Origin: AC-32 sp963813435
GTDB lineage: Bacteria > Actinomycetota > Thermoleophilia > Gaiellales > Gaiellaceae
Length of the DNA stretch: 64,000 bases
NCBI GenBank assembly: GCA_963813435.1
Contig: CAWEYY010000002.1
Location: 186,001-250,000 of the forward strand
Direction of reading: 5' to 3'
Numbering within the stretch: position 1 is the stretch's first letter; each line of letters starts with the position of its first letter. This document shows positions 1 to 8,610 of the stretch, piece by piece. The translations under genes and the position numbers were made by a program. The notes below the pieces were generated by a model. The model was not told the origin of the DNA and searched no databases. It saw only the letters and a list, made by a program, of their open reading frames with translations.

Positions 1-735
1 GGCGACGAGCGAGACCGGCGGCGTGAACGGCGGGTCGAGCGTCTCCTGGCCCTTGCTCGTCCGCGCCCAGTCCCAGTAGTAGCGCGGCGAGGTCGCCGTC
101 GCGCTCTTCTCCCAGGCGCCGTGTGAGGCCGCGATCATCGCCAGCCCGGGCGGTGTCATCAGCGCCTTCTGCGAGCCGGTCGCCACGACGTCGATGCCCC
201 ACGCGTCTGTCTCGAGCGGCACGGCGCCGAGGCTCGAGACGGCATCCACGACGCTGAGCGCGCCACCCTCACGGACGCTCGCCGCGAAGCTCTGCAGGTC
301 GATCACGACCCCGGTCGAGGTCTCGGAGTGCGTCAGGAACACGGCCGTCGCCTCGCGCTCGCGCAGACGCGCGGCAACTTCCTCGGGGGCAGGGATTTCG
401 CTCCACGCGTAGCGGAGATGGTCGACCTCCGCGCCGTACGCGTTCGCGATCGCGGCCCACCGCTCTCCGAAGTAGCCGGCCGAGACGACCAGCACCCGCT
501 CTCCGGGCGAGCAGATGTTCGCGACCGCCGACTCCAGCGCGCCCGTCCCGGAGCCGCCGAAGACCAGCACGTCGGACCCGGTGCGGAAGATCTCTCGCAG
601 CCGGTCGAGGCACTCGCCGTAGACCTTCTTGAAGTCGGGCCCGCGGTGGTGGACGACCGGCTGGCCAATGGCGGCCGAGACCTCGGGCGGCACGGGCGTC
701 GGGCCCGGCGTCATCAGGTACCGCTTCTCCGCCAC
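1..735 (-). CDS. Class V aminotransferase (serine-pyruvate/alanine-glyoxylate type), 3' end outside window
   Basis: PLP-dependent fold-type I enzyme. The 245 residues visible begin with the family's MTPGPTPVPPEV segment and GQPVVHHRGPDF. They include the cofactor-binding VVDAVSSLG (Asp about 164) and the Schiff-base Lys in TGSQKAL (about 190). The C-terminal third lies beyond position 1. The start is GTG at 735; an in-frame GTG at 741 is equally possible and no ATG exists upstream. Family members transfer amino groups from serine, alanine or phosphoserine to glyoxylate or pyruvate. The class is clear from sequence, but the substrate cannot be assigned. Confidence 0.9.
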   Translation of the reverse strand, partial: MAEKRYLMTPGPTPVPPEVSAAIGQPVVHHRGPDFKKVYGECLDRLREIFRTGSDVLVFGGSGTGALESAVANICSPGERVLVVSAGYFGERWAAIANAYGAEVDHLRYAWSEIPAPEEVAARLREREATAVFLTHSETSTGVVIDLQSFAASVREGGALSVVDAVSSLGAVPLETDAWGIDVVATGSQKALMTPPGLAMIAASHGAWEKSATATSPRYYWDWARTSKGQETLDPPFTPPVSLVA

Positions 736-783
736 GACCACGAGGGTACTAGAGGCGGTGCGAGTGATCCCCTTTGCGAACGC

Positions 784-1419
784 CTAGCCCGCCGTCAGCA
801 CGAACACGCGTCGTGGCTCCGCGAAGCCCTTCAACCGAACGACTCCGGCGTCTACGAACCGCATTCCGGCCGGAGTCGCAAGCGCTGCCGCCTCTTCGGA
901 CGCCAGGATCTCTCCTGGCTTCGCCTCTTCGGCCAGCCGAGCGCCGATGTGCACGTCCGCACCGGCGCATTTCCCGTCGGCAGTCCAGCAGTGTCCGGCA
1001 TGCACACCTGCGCGGAGGACGAGACCGAGCGGCACGAGCGCGTCGCGCAGGGCGCGAGCACAGCGAAGCGCATCGGCGACGTCGTCAAAGACGGCGAAGA
1101 GGCCGTCGCCGGCTGTGTCCATCTCGACGCCTCCGTGTTCACGCACCGCTTGTCGAACTATCGCGTTGTGTCGCTCGAGAAGCGTTGCCCACGCCGCGTC
1201 GCCGAGGCGAACGGCAGCCGTTGTCGAATCGACGACATCGGTAAACAACACGGCCGTCAGCCGGCGCGGCTCCACGAGGCGACCGGCCGAAGCCGTTGAC
1301 TGCGATTCTGGGTACATCGCCTTCTTCTGAGCCCAGCGTGACGGCCCGGAGCCGCAACTCCATCCGTGCTTCCACCGAACCCGCTGCGGAAAGGCCGCAC
1401 GGCCGATTTCCCTCACCAT
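784..1419 (-). CDS. Class III adenylate/guanylate cyclase domain protein
   Basis: Single cyclase homology domain of about 160 residues. Both metal-binding aspartates are present (FTDVVDST, Asp about 61; TAGDGLFAVF, Asp about 105), as is the transition-state Arg (about 161). The usual Asn of the N-x3-R motif is His (VHIGAR). The first 34 residues are low-complexity and unlike the family, so translation more probably begins at the internal ATG at 1317. No membrane or HAMP segment is visible, so the protein is probably soluble. Many proteins of this type carry extra sensor domains; this one is stand-alone. A related domain with the same Asn-to-His change occurs at the far end of the window (62336). 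Confidence 0.82.
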   Translation of the reverse strand: MVREIGRAAFPQRVRWKHGWSCGSGPSRWAQKKAMYPESQSTASAGRLVEPRRLTAVLFTDVVDSTTAAVRLGDAAWATLLERHNAIVRQAVREHGGVEMDTAGDGLFAVFDDVADALRCARALRDALVPLGLVLRAGVHAGHCWTADGKCAGADVHIGARLAEEAKPGEILASEEAAALATPAGMRFVDAGVVRLKGFAEPRRVFVLTAG

Positions 1420-1433
1420 CCTCTGTGTGTCCG

Positions 1434-2054
1434 CTAAGGCTGGTACTGCTGGTCGAGCGAGAGGACAGGGTTGGGGTACTTGTCGCCGACGCGAATCCAG
1501 AAGCCGAACCCGCGGACTCCACCGCCCATAAGAGCGCGGTGCCCGGGGTTCTTGCCGCTGAAGAGCTGGGTCAGCTCGGAGGCGCTGATGCTCGCGCGTC
1601 CCGCTCCTCTGGTGATGATCGTCACCGGCGCCTTGGCCGCGACGACGTACGTCAACAGCCGGTGGCCCTCATCGACGATGTAGTAGTCGTTCGGAACGCC
1701 CTGTCCGGGCGAGGTCGCCCCGTCTTCGACAGCCGCACCCTCCGCAGCGACTCCGGTGAGCCACAGGGCAGGATCGAAGCGCATCTCGAAGCGGCCGCTC
1801 TTGCGCGCGAGCGACTTGATGTGCCCGTAGAGCACCATCTGGCCTGCCGGCGCGGCCGGCGGCAGCTGCACGGACAGCAATTGCGTTGCGGGCGACGTCG
1901 ACGTGCTGGTGACAGTTGCGGTCTTCGTCACAGTCGTCGCCACAGTCTTCGTGCCGCATCCCGCCGCGACGCCAGCGACTGCAAGCACCAGACCCCCCAG
2001 CAAGGCGAACAGACACACACGCCACCTATTCGATGCCGTATGCATAGAAATCAC
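1434..2054 (-). CDS. Secreted lipoprotein of unknown function
   Basis: The 206 residues start with a basic n-region and a hydrophobic stretch, then a lipobox (VAAGC, Cys about 33), so the mature protein should be lipid-anchored outside the membrane. A Thr/Ser/Val-rich linker follows. The globular part includes LYGHIKSLARKSGRFEMRFD and DYYIVDEGHRLLTYVV. That pattern resembles small actinobacterial lipoproteins with a beta-rich fold, but I cannot name a family. It lies upstream of the acylase gene on the same strand with a gap of about 100 bases. The first ATG (2054) and the second (2045) are both plausible starts. Confidence 0.7.
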   Translation of the reverse strand: MISMHTASNRWRVCLFALLGGLVLAVAGVAAGCGTKTVATTVTKTATVTSTSTSPATQLLSVQLPPAAPAGQMVLYGHIKSLARKSGRFEMRFDPALWLTGVAAEGAAVEDGATSPGQGVPNDYYIVDEGHRLLTYVVAAKAPVTIITRGAGRASISASELTQLFSGKNPGHRALMGGGVRGFGFWIRVGDKYPNPVLSLDQQYQP

Positions 2055-2153
2055 TCTCCTTCGCCCCTAGCTTCTCTTCAGCCGCGCCGGGATGCATCGG
2101 GGTCACCCCGGCATCGAGTGCCTCGAACTACTGGCGTCGCGGCTGCTGGCTCC

Positions 2154-4571
2154 CTAGCGCGGGCGGTGCCGGGCGAAGCTGATCACCTGCTGGAACGTCG
2201 GCCGGTTCGTCCAGCGCATCGTGTCGGCGAGCAGGCCACCGGAGAAGCGGATGCGCTCGCCGGTCGCGTCGGCGCGCCACGCGGTCGGGTCGGCTCCCTG
2301 CGCCGCCTGGAGCTCGTCGCCAGCCGCGTCGATCGCCGCCCAGAGCGAGCCCTGGCAGGTGACGAGGTCGCCCGCGCCGCAGTACTTGCGCGTGAACTCG
2401 CCTCTGACGCTGCGGCCCATCAGCGAGCGGAGATCCTTTTCGACGTAGCCGTACCAGCCGTTGTCGTAGGCGGAGCCCTGGTCGTTGGCCGGGTCGTCGA
2501 GCGGCTGGAGGGCCTCGAGGTCGGGCAGTGCGGACCCGACGACCGGGCTCAGGACCGCGCGGGCGATCCGCGGCCAGACCGCGTCCATGATCGCCGCGCC
2601 CGGGTCGTCGATCTTGCCGTCGAGGTCGAGGTCGAGCCGGCTTCCGCCCGACGAGCGCCAGCTCTCGAGCAGGTCGAGCATCTGCTGGTCGCGCGCGCTC
2701 GGCGCGGTCGTCCCGGCGAGCACATCCGCGATCGACGGGAGCACCTTGAGCACACGGAAATCCTGTGTCGCGGCCGTGTTCATCGCGGCGACCACGGACG
2801 CAGGCGAGTACTTCCCGATGCCCGCGAGCGCGTCGGAGAGAAGCTGCACACGCTGGAGCGAGCCGTACGACCAGTGGTCGTCGGCTGCGGCGAACCCGTG
2901 CGCCGGCTTGTTGTTCCAGTTGACGAGCACGCCTCCCGCCGGGTTGATCGCCTGGGGGTGGGCCTTCTGCGAGAGAAAGCCGCGCCACTCGTAGTCGCCG
3001 TCGCCGTTGGTCGGCAGCCCGAGGTCGACGCTCGCGGGCCGGATGGGGAGCCGGCCGGACGAGAAGTAGGCGATGTCCCGGTTGTCGACGTACGTCCAGT
3101 TGAAGCCGAACTCGACCTGGTTCATCACCTGCGTGAACTGCTTGGCCGAGTGGACGCGCGCCTTGTTCAGGTCCTCGAACGCGCGCGCGCTGATCAACTC
3201 ACGGCCGCGGGTCGAGCGCTTGACGGAGATCGCGACCTTCTGCGCCCCCGACTGCGCGTATCCGAGGACCGGGCCGTGCACTGTCGTCCGGAAGATCATC
3301 TGGTAGTCGGGCGAGCCCTTGACGACGCCCGCGTCGAACGTGCCCATCTCGCGGCACTCGCCCTTGTAGATGTAGTGCGAGTCGTCGCCGCCGCAGAGGA
3401 TCTCCGCGTACTGGTCGACGATGTCGGAGTTCGACGTCGTTGCGCTCCACGCGTAGTCCGGGCCGCGGCCGATCACGATCCAGGGGACGCCGGGGAAGAC
3501 GGCCCCACGAGCGTTGAAGCCGCCGCCGTGGAGGTCGAGCTCGAGGAAGAAGGCGGGGTAGAAGTAGCCGACCTGAGGGCCGGCCACGAAGATCGGGTGG
3601 CGCGTGGTCGAGCGCTTCCCGGTGACGAGGATCGCGTTGCTCATGTTCCCGCGCTCCGCCTCCTGTGCCGCGCCGGCCCGCTCGACCGACTTGCCGAGGC
3701 TGCCTGCGTCGAGGGTCACGTTGCCGTCCTCGCTCGTGCTCGCCCCGTACGGGAAGCTGCGCGTCGCGGTCGGCGGCGTCTCCGGGTCCTGCTGCTCGCG
3801 CAGGTCGTTCCAGACCTCGCGGCCCTGCGTGGCTCCGAGCTCCGCCTGGAGCTCCGCAAGGAGCTCGGCGCGACGGGCCTCGTCGCCTCCGCCCACGCCG
3901 TACTGGCCTGCGAGGACCGCCGCCGCGGCGATCGTGTCGTTGCGCGTCCAGGGCTTGATCCCAGGGTGGTTCTTCGCGAAGTTCGCGTTGATGCCGGCCG
4001 TGTAGGCGTCGACGTCCCGAATGATCTCCTGCCCCTTCTTGCCCAGGCTCTTCGCGAGCTTGAACTGCGCGGCGAGCACGTTCTCGGTCGCCGTGCTCGG
4101 GACGAACTCGCGGCTCTGGTCGTACAGCGGGCCGTCGAGAGCGGCCACCCGGCCGGGCCCGCGGATGAGCTGCAAGATCAGCCAGCGATCCTCGGCCGTC
4201 ACCCAGCCGGCGCCCCACTCCGTGTCGGCGGAGGTCTTGCCGTGGACGTGCGCGACTCCCCACGCGTCGCGCAGGATGCGGACGCCGGCGCGCGGCACCG
4301 GCTCGCGCTTCGTCTTGCCGACCGCGCCGAGCGTCTCCGGCTTGTAGAGGTGGTTCAGCGTCTTCGCGGTCACGTTGCCGCGTAGCCGCGTGAGCGCGTC
4401 GTAGAGCTTCTCCTGGTCGACGGCGTGCTGGCCTGCGTTGCCCGACTCCCCGGGCGGGAGAATGTTGCGCGCGATCAGGGCGTAGTCGCGCTGTTGAGCG
4501 GCAGGCGAGGATGAGGCAAGCAACGTCGCCGCAAGCGCGCACAGTACGAATCCTCCGACTCTGAACCCCAT
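2154..4571 (-). CDS. Penicillin acylase family protein (Ntn hydrolase, secreted)
   Basis: The 805 residues match the family's usual 750-850. A signal peptide (about residues 1-25, ending SSPAAQ) is followed by the alpha domain (FRVLRDAWGVAHVHG-like at about 97-111). A linker leads to the autocatalytic cleavage site, where GNM/SNAILVTG puts the N-terminal nucleophile at Ser about 311. The following PIFVAGPQVGY and HGGGFNARGAVFPGVP are typical of the beta domain. The family hydrolyses amide bonds in penicillins, acyl-homoserine lactones or cyclic lipopeptides after self-processing. A secreted acylase here could quench signals or antibiotics, but the substrate is not predictable from sequence. 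Confidence 0.93.
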   Translation of the reverse strand: MGFRVGGFVLCALAATLLASSSPAAQQRDYALIARNILPPGESGNAGQHAVDQEKLYDALTRLRGNVTAKTLNHLYKPETLGAVGKTKREPVPRAGVRILRDAWGVAHVHGKTSADTEWGAGWVTAEDRWLILQLIRGPGRVAALDGPLYDQSREFVPSTATENVLAAQFKLAKSLGKKGQEIIRDVDAYTAGINANFAKNHPGIKPWTRNDTIAAAAVLAGQYGVGGGDEARRAELLAELQAELGATQGREVWNDLREQQDPETPPTATRSFPYGASTSEDGNVTLDAGSLGKSVERAGAAQEAERGNMSNAILVTGKRSTTRHPIFVAGPQVGYFYPAFFLELDLHGGGFNARGAVFPGVPWIVIGRGPDYAWSATTSNSDIVDQYAEILCGGDDSHYIYKGECREMGTFDAGVVKGSPDYQMIFRTTVHGPVLGYAQSGAQKVAISVKRSTRGRELISARAFEDLNKARVHSAKQFTQVMNQVEFGFNWTYVDNRDIAYFSSGRLPIRPASVDLGLPTNGDGDYEWRGFLSQKAHPQAINPAGGVLVNWNNKPAHGFAAADDHWSYGSLQRVQLLSDALAGIGKYSPASVVAAMNTAATQDFRVLKVLPSIADVLAGTTAPSARDQQMLDLLESWRSSGGSRLDLDLDGKIDDPGAAIMDAVWPRIARAVLSPVVGSALPDLEALQPLDDPANDQGSAYDNGWYGYVEKDLRSLMGRSVRGEFTRKYCGAGDLVTCQGSLWAAIDAAGDELQAAQGADPTAWRADATGERIRFSGGLLADTMRWTNRPTFQQVISFARHRPR

Positions 4572-4598
4572 CTCGCGGCGCGAGACTACAGACTGGGG

Positions 4599-5471
4599 TT
4601 ACGGGAGTGCGCTGAGCGGATCGACCGCAGCGCCGCGGACGCGGACCTCGAAGTGCAGATGCGGGCCGGTCGCGTCGCCGGTTGCGCCCACCTGGCCGAG
4701 GACCGAGCCGGTCGACACGATCTCGCCGAGACGCACGCCGACGACCGACAGGTGCGCGTACATCGTGCGGACGCCGTCGTCGTGTGCGACGACGACGAGT
4801 CGTCCCCACCCACCCAACGCGTATCCCGCGAAGGTGACGCGCCCCGGCGCTGCCGCCTGCACGTCGGTGCCGCGATCGGCCAGCAGGTCGACGCCCGCGT
4901 GGAACCGCGCGCCGCGAGGCCCGAAGCCGTCGCCGACCGGCGCCTGAACCGGCCAGGCGAGCGAAAGCGGACAGCGCGCGGGCGCCTTGCGGAGCGCGGC
5001 GAACGTCGCCGGGCCGGCTACGCCGTCAACGGGGAGCCCCGACCAGCGCTGGAAGCGGCGCAGAGCGGTCTCGGTCCGCACGCCCAGGCCGCCGTCGAAC
5101 GTCGCCGAAGGGAAGCCGTGCCAGGCGAGCATGAACTGAAGCGCGGCGACGTCCCAGCCGACGTTCCCGCGCGTGAGTGGGCGGCTGCCGAGGAGGTGGC
5201 GGCCGTACCGTCCGAGCGCGCGGCGCGTCTTCGGTCCCACGACCCCATCGACGGGGAGGCCGACGCGGCGCTGGAACCGCATCACGGCCTTGGCGGTCGC
5301 GGGCCCGCGGACGCCGTCGATCGTGCCCTGGTAGAGGCCACGGTTGTGCAGCGCGACCTGGAGCGCGGCAACGCCCGCGTTGTGCGCCGCGGCGTGCGGT
5401 GCGAAGACGAGCGCCGCGAGTACAACGAGGAACGCGAGGGACCTGGGGCGGCAGGTGCCCATGGGGCCCAT
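4599..5471 (-). CDS. M23 (LytM-type) peptidoglycan endopeptidase with two PG-binding domains
   Basis: From the ATG at 5471 the protein has a signal peptide (CRPRSLAFLVVLAALVFA), then two PG_binding_1 repeats (TIDGVRGPAT and FDGGLGVRTE cores). A complete C-terminal M23 domain follows. Zinc ligands are visible: His and Asp in FHAGVDLL and the second His of GPHLHFEV. The catalytic-site His of MYAHLS is also present. It should hydrolyse peptide cross-links in the cell wall. An ATG at 5558 is in frame but would place 29 non-hydrophobic residues before the signal, so I prefer 5471 (or 5462). Phased repeats at 5554-5581 may control it. Confidence 0.92.
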   Translation of the reverse strand: MGPMGTCRPRSLAFLVVLAALVFAPHAAAHNAGVAALQVALHNRGLYQGTIDGVRGPATAKAVMRFQRRVGLPVDGVVGPKTRRALGRYGRHLLGSRPLTRGNVGWDVAALQFMLAWHGFPSATFDGGLGVRTETALRRFQRWSGLPVDGVAGPATFAALRKAPARCPLSLAWPVQAPVGDGFGPRGARFHAGVDLLADRGTDVQAAAPGRVTFAGYALGGWGRLVVVAHDDGVRTMYAHLSVVGVRLGEIVSTGSVLGQVGATGDATGPHLHFEVRVRGAAVDPLSALP

Positions 5472-5553
5472 TGTGGGCAATTTCCAGCGACATTTGGGGC
5501 AATTCCCCCCGCTTGGGGGGTCGCCGGCGTGGTGGTTCGGCCGGGCACCAGGA

Positions 5554-5581
5554 TTCACACATCTGCCACAAATGCGTCACA
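5554..5581. promoter_or_regulatory. Three 11-bp-phased GTCACA-like hexamers upstream of the M23 gene
   Basis: On the plus strand TTCACA (5554), GCCACA (5565) and GTCACA (5576) are spaced exactly 11 bp apart, which is helical phase for a head-to-tail response regulator. The mycobacterial MtrA recognition motif, as I recall it, is a direct repeat of GTCACA, and MtrA controls cell-wall hydrolase genes. The repeats lie about 85-110 bp upstream of the peptidase start. A 6-bp G/C inverted repeat at 5505-5520 lies between them and the gene. The MtrA assignment is inference. Confidence 0.5.
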
Positions 5582-5664
5582 CCCGCGTGCGCATGCGGCC
5601 GCTACTGTTGTTCATTCCCCTTGGGTGGGAGGGGGTTTGGGATGGGTCCGCCCCTGGCGGGCGG

Positions 5665-7071
5665 CTAGGCGCTCAGCTTCTCGCGCAGGCGCTCGTTGAC
5701 CACCTTCGGGTTCGCCTTGCCACCCGTCTCCTTCATTACCTCGCCGACGAAGAAGCCGAGTAGGCCCTCCTTCCCGCCACGGTACGCGGCCACCTGCTGC
5801 TCGTTCTCGCTCAGGATCCGGTCGATCACCGGGTCGAGCTCGGACACGTCCGCGATCGACGTCTCCCCCAGATACCGATCCGCGGCGAAGTCGGGCGACG
5901 CGCTCGCCGCGAGCGCCTCGGTGAACGCGGCCCGTGGGATCTCGTCCCGCCGCTCGATCACCTTGCCGAGCTCCTCGGCGTTCACCTCGTCCGGGTCGAC
6001 GCCCGCAGCCGCGAGCTCGTTCATGACGACGTTCGCGACCGCCCGCCGTTCGCCGGGAATGCGCGAGTAGAGGCCGTCGCGCTCGCTCGTGACGAGGCCC
6101 TCGGCAAGCGCGAAGCCCACCTCCGCCTCGAGCCGACGGATCCGCGCCGACGGCGCCTCCGGAAGGTCGCCGCGCAGGCGCTCGACCAGCTCGCGGTCCG
6201 GCTCGAGCGGCACGAGATCCGGCTCGGGGAAGTAGCGGTAGTCCTGCGCCTCCTCCTTCGAGCGCAGGGGCGCCGCCGCCTCGTCTCCCGGGTCGAAGTG
6301 CAGCGTCTCTTGCACGACCTCGCCACCGGACTCGTAGATCTCGACCTGCCGCTGGATCTCCCGCTCGATCCCCTTCGCGGCGAAGTTGAACGAGTTCATG
6401 TTCTTCAGCTCGGTCCGCGTCCGCAACTCGTCCGACCCTTCCGGCCGCACCGACACGTTGACGTCGAAGCGGAGCGAGCCCTTCTCCATCTCCGCGTCGG
6501 AGATTCCGAGCTCGACCACCGTCTGCCGGAGCAGCTGCAGGAATCGCTTCGCTTGCTCTGGGGTGCGGAGGTCGGGCGCAGTCACGATCTCGACCAGCGG
6601 CGTCCCGGCTCGGTTGAAGTCGACCAGAGAGCTCTCGGAGCCGTGAATACGGCCTTCCGCCCCGCCGACGTGAACCGTCTTCGCGGCGTCCTCCTCGAGA
6701 TGGGCCCGCACGATTCCGACCTCGCTGTCGCCCTCCGGACCCGGCGCCAGCACGCGCCCGCCGATGCAGAGCGGCTCGTCGTACTGAGAGATCTGGTACC
6801 CCTTCGGATTGTCGGGGTAGAAGTAGTTCTTGCGGTGGAAGACCGCGCGCGGGGCGATCTCGCAGCCGAGCGCCAGCCCGAGCCGGATCGTCCATTCGAC
6901 CGCCTTGCGATTCGGCACGGGGAGCGACCCGGGGAACGCGAGGCAAACCGGGCAGGTCTGCGTGTTCGGCGGCTCGAAGTAGGCGACCCGGCAGCGGCAG
7001 AACATCTTCGTCTGTGTCTTCAAGTGGACGTGGATCTCCAGCCCGATGACCGGCTCCCAGCTGACGCTCAC
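5665..7071 (-). CDS. gatB: Asp/Glu-tRNA(Asn/Gln) amidotransferase subunit B
   Basis: GatB phosphorylates the side chain of Glu-tRNA(Gln) or Asp-tRNA(Asn) and accepts ammonia from GatA for transamidation. The 468 residues open with the hallmark WEPVIGLEIHVHLKTQTKMFC. They carry the Zn-type cysteines (CRC near 26-28; CPVC near 40-43), AVFHRKNYFYPD, and the C-terminal YqeY-like tRNA-binding tail ending NPKVVNERLREKLSA. Its start overlaps the gatA stop by 4 bp (ATGA), so it is the last gene of gatC-gatA-gatB. Confidence 0.98.
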   Translation of the reverse strand: MSVSWEPVIGLEIHVHLKTQTKMFCRCRVAYFEPPNTQTCPVCLAFPGSLPVPNRKAVEWTIRLGLALGCEIAPRAVFHRKNYFYPDNPKGYQISQYDEPLCIGGRVLAPGPEGDSEVGIVRAHLEEDAAKTVHVGGAEGRIHGSESSLVDFNRAGTPLVEIVTAPDLRTPEQAKRFLQLLRQTVVELGISDAEMEKGSLRFDVNVSVRPEGSDELRTRTELKNMNSFNFAAKGIEREIQRQVEIYESGGEVVQETLHFDPGDEAAAPLRSKEEAQDYRYFPEPDLVPLEPDRELVERLRGDLPEAPSARIRRLEAEVGFALAEGLVTSERDGLYSRIPGERRAVANVVMNELAAAGVDPDEVNAEELGKVIERRDEIPRAAFTEALAASASPDFAADRYLGETSIADVSELDPVIDRILSENEQQVAAYRGGKEGLLGFFVGEVMKETGGKANPKVVNERLREKLSA

Positions 7072-8483
7072 CTGTATCGCTCCGGAACGAAGTCGAAGCC
7101 GATCGCCCGCTCGAGCGCGTGGCCGGCGCGAAAGAGGAGGTTCTCCGAGAACTGCCGCCCGATCAGCTGGAGCCCGACAGGCAGTCCGTCGGAGAGCCCG
7201 CAGGGAATCGAGAGCCCGGGCAGGCCGGCGAGGTTCGAAGGAATCGTGAGCAGGTCCGCCGCGTACATCGCGAGCGGGTCGGCCGTGCGGGCCCCGAGCT
7301 CGAACGCGACGGTCGGCGACGTCGGGCTGACGAGCACGTCGAACTGCTCGAACGCGGCTGCGTGCTCCTCGCGGATGACGGTGCGAACCTTCTGAGCCTG
7401 GCCGTAGAACGCCTCGTAGTAGCCGGCCGAGAGCGCATAGGTGCCGAGCATGATCCGGCGCTTCGGCTCGTCGCCGAAGCCGTCGTGGCGCGTGCGGTCG
7501 TACATGGCGCGGATGTCGCCGTTCACCTCGGAGCGGAGCCCGTAGCGGACGCCGTCGTAGCGGGCGAGGTTAGACGAGGCCTCCGAGGGGGCGATCAGGT
7601 AGTAGCAGGGCAGGCCGAACTGCACCGAGCGCGGGAGGCTGCACTCGCCGATCTCGGCGCCGAGCTCCCGGGCGACCTCGAGCGCCCGATCGACCTCGGC
7701 TGTCACGCCTGGCTCTATCCCCTCCGCCTGGTTCAGCTCCACGGGCACTCCGATGCGCAGGCCCTCGAGGTCCTCCGCCTCGGGGAGCTCGACCGGCTCG
7801 GGCAGCTCGACGGTGGTCGTGTCGTTGGCGTCGCGTCCCGCGATGATCCGGTAGAGGAGCGCGCAGTCGCGGACGGTCTTCGCGATCGGGCCGATCTGGT
7901 CGAGGCTCGATGCGAAGGCGACGATCCCGTAGCGGGAGACAGTGCCGTAGGTCGGGCGCAGGCCGACGACTCCGCAGAGCGCGGCCGGCTGCTTGATCGA
8001 GCCGCCGGTGTCCGAGCCGAGCGCCCACGGCGCCAGGCCGGCGGCGACGGCCGCGGTCGACCCTCCGGAGGAGCCGCCGGGGACGCGGGTCGGATCCCAG
8101 GGGTTTCGGGTCGGGCCGTAGGCCGAGTTCTCGGTCGACGACCCCATCGCGAACTCGTCCATGTTGGTCTTGCCGAGGAGGGACAGGCCCGCCTCCTTGC
8201 AGCGCGTCGCGACAGTGGCGTCGAACACGGGGCGGTACCCGGCGAGGATCTTCGAGCCGGCGGTCGTCTCGACCCCCTTGGTCGAAACCACGTCCTTGAG
8301 TGCGATCGGGACACCGCTCGCCCCGTCGGCGCCGTCCTCGACCGTGCAGAGGTAGGCGTTCAGCTCGTCGTTGCGCTCGGCGGCCACGTCGAGGTAGGCG
8401 CGGTGCAGCTCGGCCGCGGAGACCTCCCCGCGCTCGAGCATCCCGGCTGCCTCCTCCACCGTGAGCCGAAGGGTGTCGATCAC
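7068..8483 (-). CDS. gatA: Asp/Glu-tRNA(Asn/Gln) amidotransferase subunit A
   Basis: Amidase-signature subunit that releases ammonia from glutamine. The Ser-cis-Ser-Lys triad is present: Lys about 63 (IALKDV), Ser about 138 in VPGGSSGG, and nucleophile Ser about 162 in GSDTGGSIKQP. I chose GTG at 8483 because GGGAG sits 5 bases upstream and the family N-terminus (IDTLRLTVEEA) begins there. A TTG at 8510 is in frame but lies on top of its own ribosome site. The start codon is held in an 11-bp inverted repeat (8471-8508). Confidence 0.97.
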   Translation of the reverse strand: MIDTLRLTVEEAAGMLERGEVSAAELHRAYLDVAAERNDELNAYLCTVEDGADGASGVPIALKDVVSTKGVETTAGSKILAGYRPVFDATVATRCKEAGLSLLGKTNMDEFAMGSSTENSAYGPTRNPWDPTRVPGGSSGGSTAAVAAGLAPWALGSDTGGSIKQPAALCGVVGLRPTYGTVSRYGIVAFASSLDQIGPIAKTVRDCALLYRIIAGRDANDTTTVELPEPVELPEAEDLEGLRIGVPVELNQAEGIEPGVTAEVDRALEVARELGAEIGECSLPRSVQFGLPCYYLIAPSEASSNLARYDGVRYGLRSEVNGDIRAMYDRTRHDGFGDEPKRRIMLGTYALSAGYYEAFYGQAQKVRTVIREEHAAAFEQFDVLVSPTSPTVAFELGARTADPLAMYAADLLTIPSNLAGLPGLSIPCGLSDGLPVGLQLIGRQFSENLLFRAGHALERAIGFDFVPERYR

Positions 8484-8539
8484 CGGAACTCCCACCGGAT
8501 CGACACCCAAACCTCCCCCAGGGGTCCCCCGGGACCCCT
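8471..8539. promoter_or_regulatory. Two inverted repeats between gatC and gatA, one enclosing the gatA ribosome-binding site
   Basis: Perfect 11-bp arms GGGTGTCGATC (8471-8481) and GATCGACACCC (8498-8508) flank a 16-base loop. In the mRNA the loop carries the gatA Shine-Dalgarno, and the GTG start sits at the stem base. Just upstream in the transcript is a second near-palindrome, AGGGGTCCC/GGGACCCCT (8520-8539). There is no T-run, so these look like translational-control or mRNA-processing structures rather than terminators. Their function is inference. Confidence 0.5.
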
Positions 8540-8610
8540 ACAGACACGGTAGCCGTGATGGGTACACGCGTCTGTGCCGGAAGCGCGACGAGTGTGCAAC
8601 AGCTGGAGCC

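Noticed and set aside
1296..4385. A 1029-codon open frame on the plus strand.
   Set aside because: It is antisense to the lipoprotein and penicillin acylase genes, and its product is Arg/Glu/Ala-rich without any domain. High G+C leaves long open frames opposite real genes.
5505..5520. CCCCCC-GCTT-GGGGGG as a terminator.
   Set aside because: A short stem without a T-run, located upstream of a gene rather than after one.
5472..5660. A c-di-AMP (ydaO) riboswitch before the M23 gene, as seen in some actinobacteria.
   Set aside because: I could not recognise the conserved core of that riboswitch; the phased TGTGA/GTCACA repeats are the only ordered signal.
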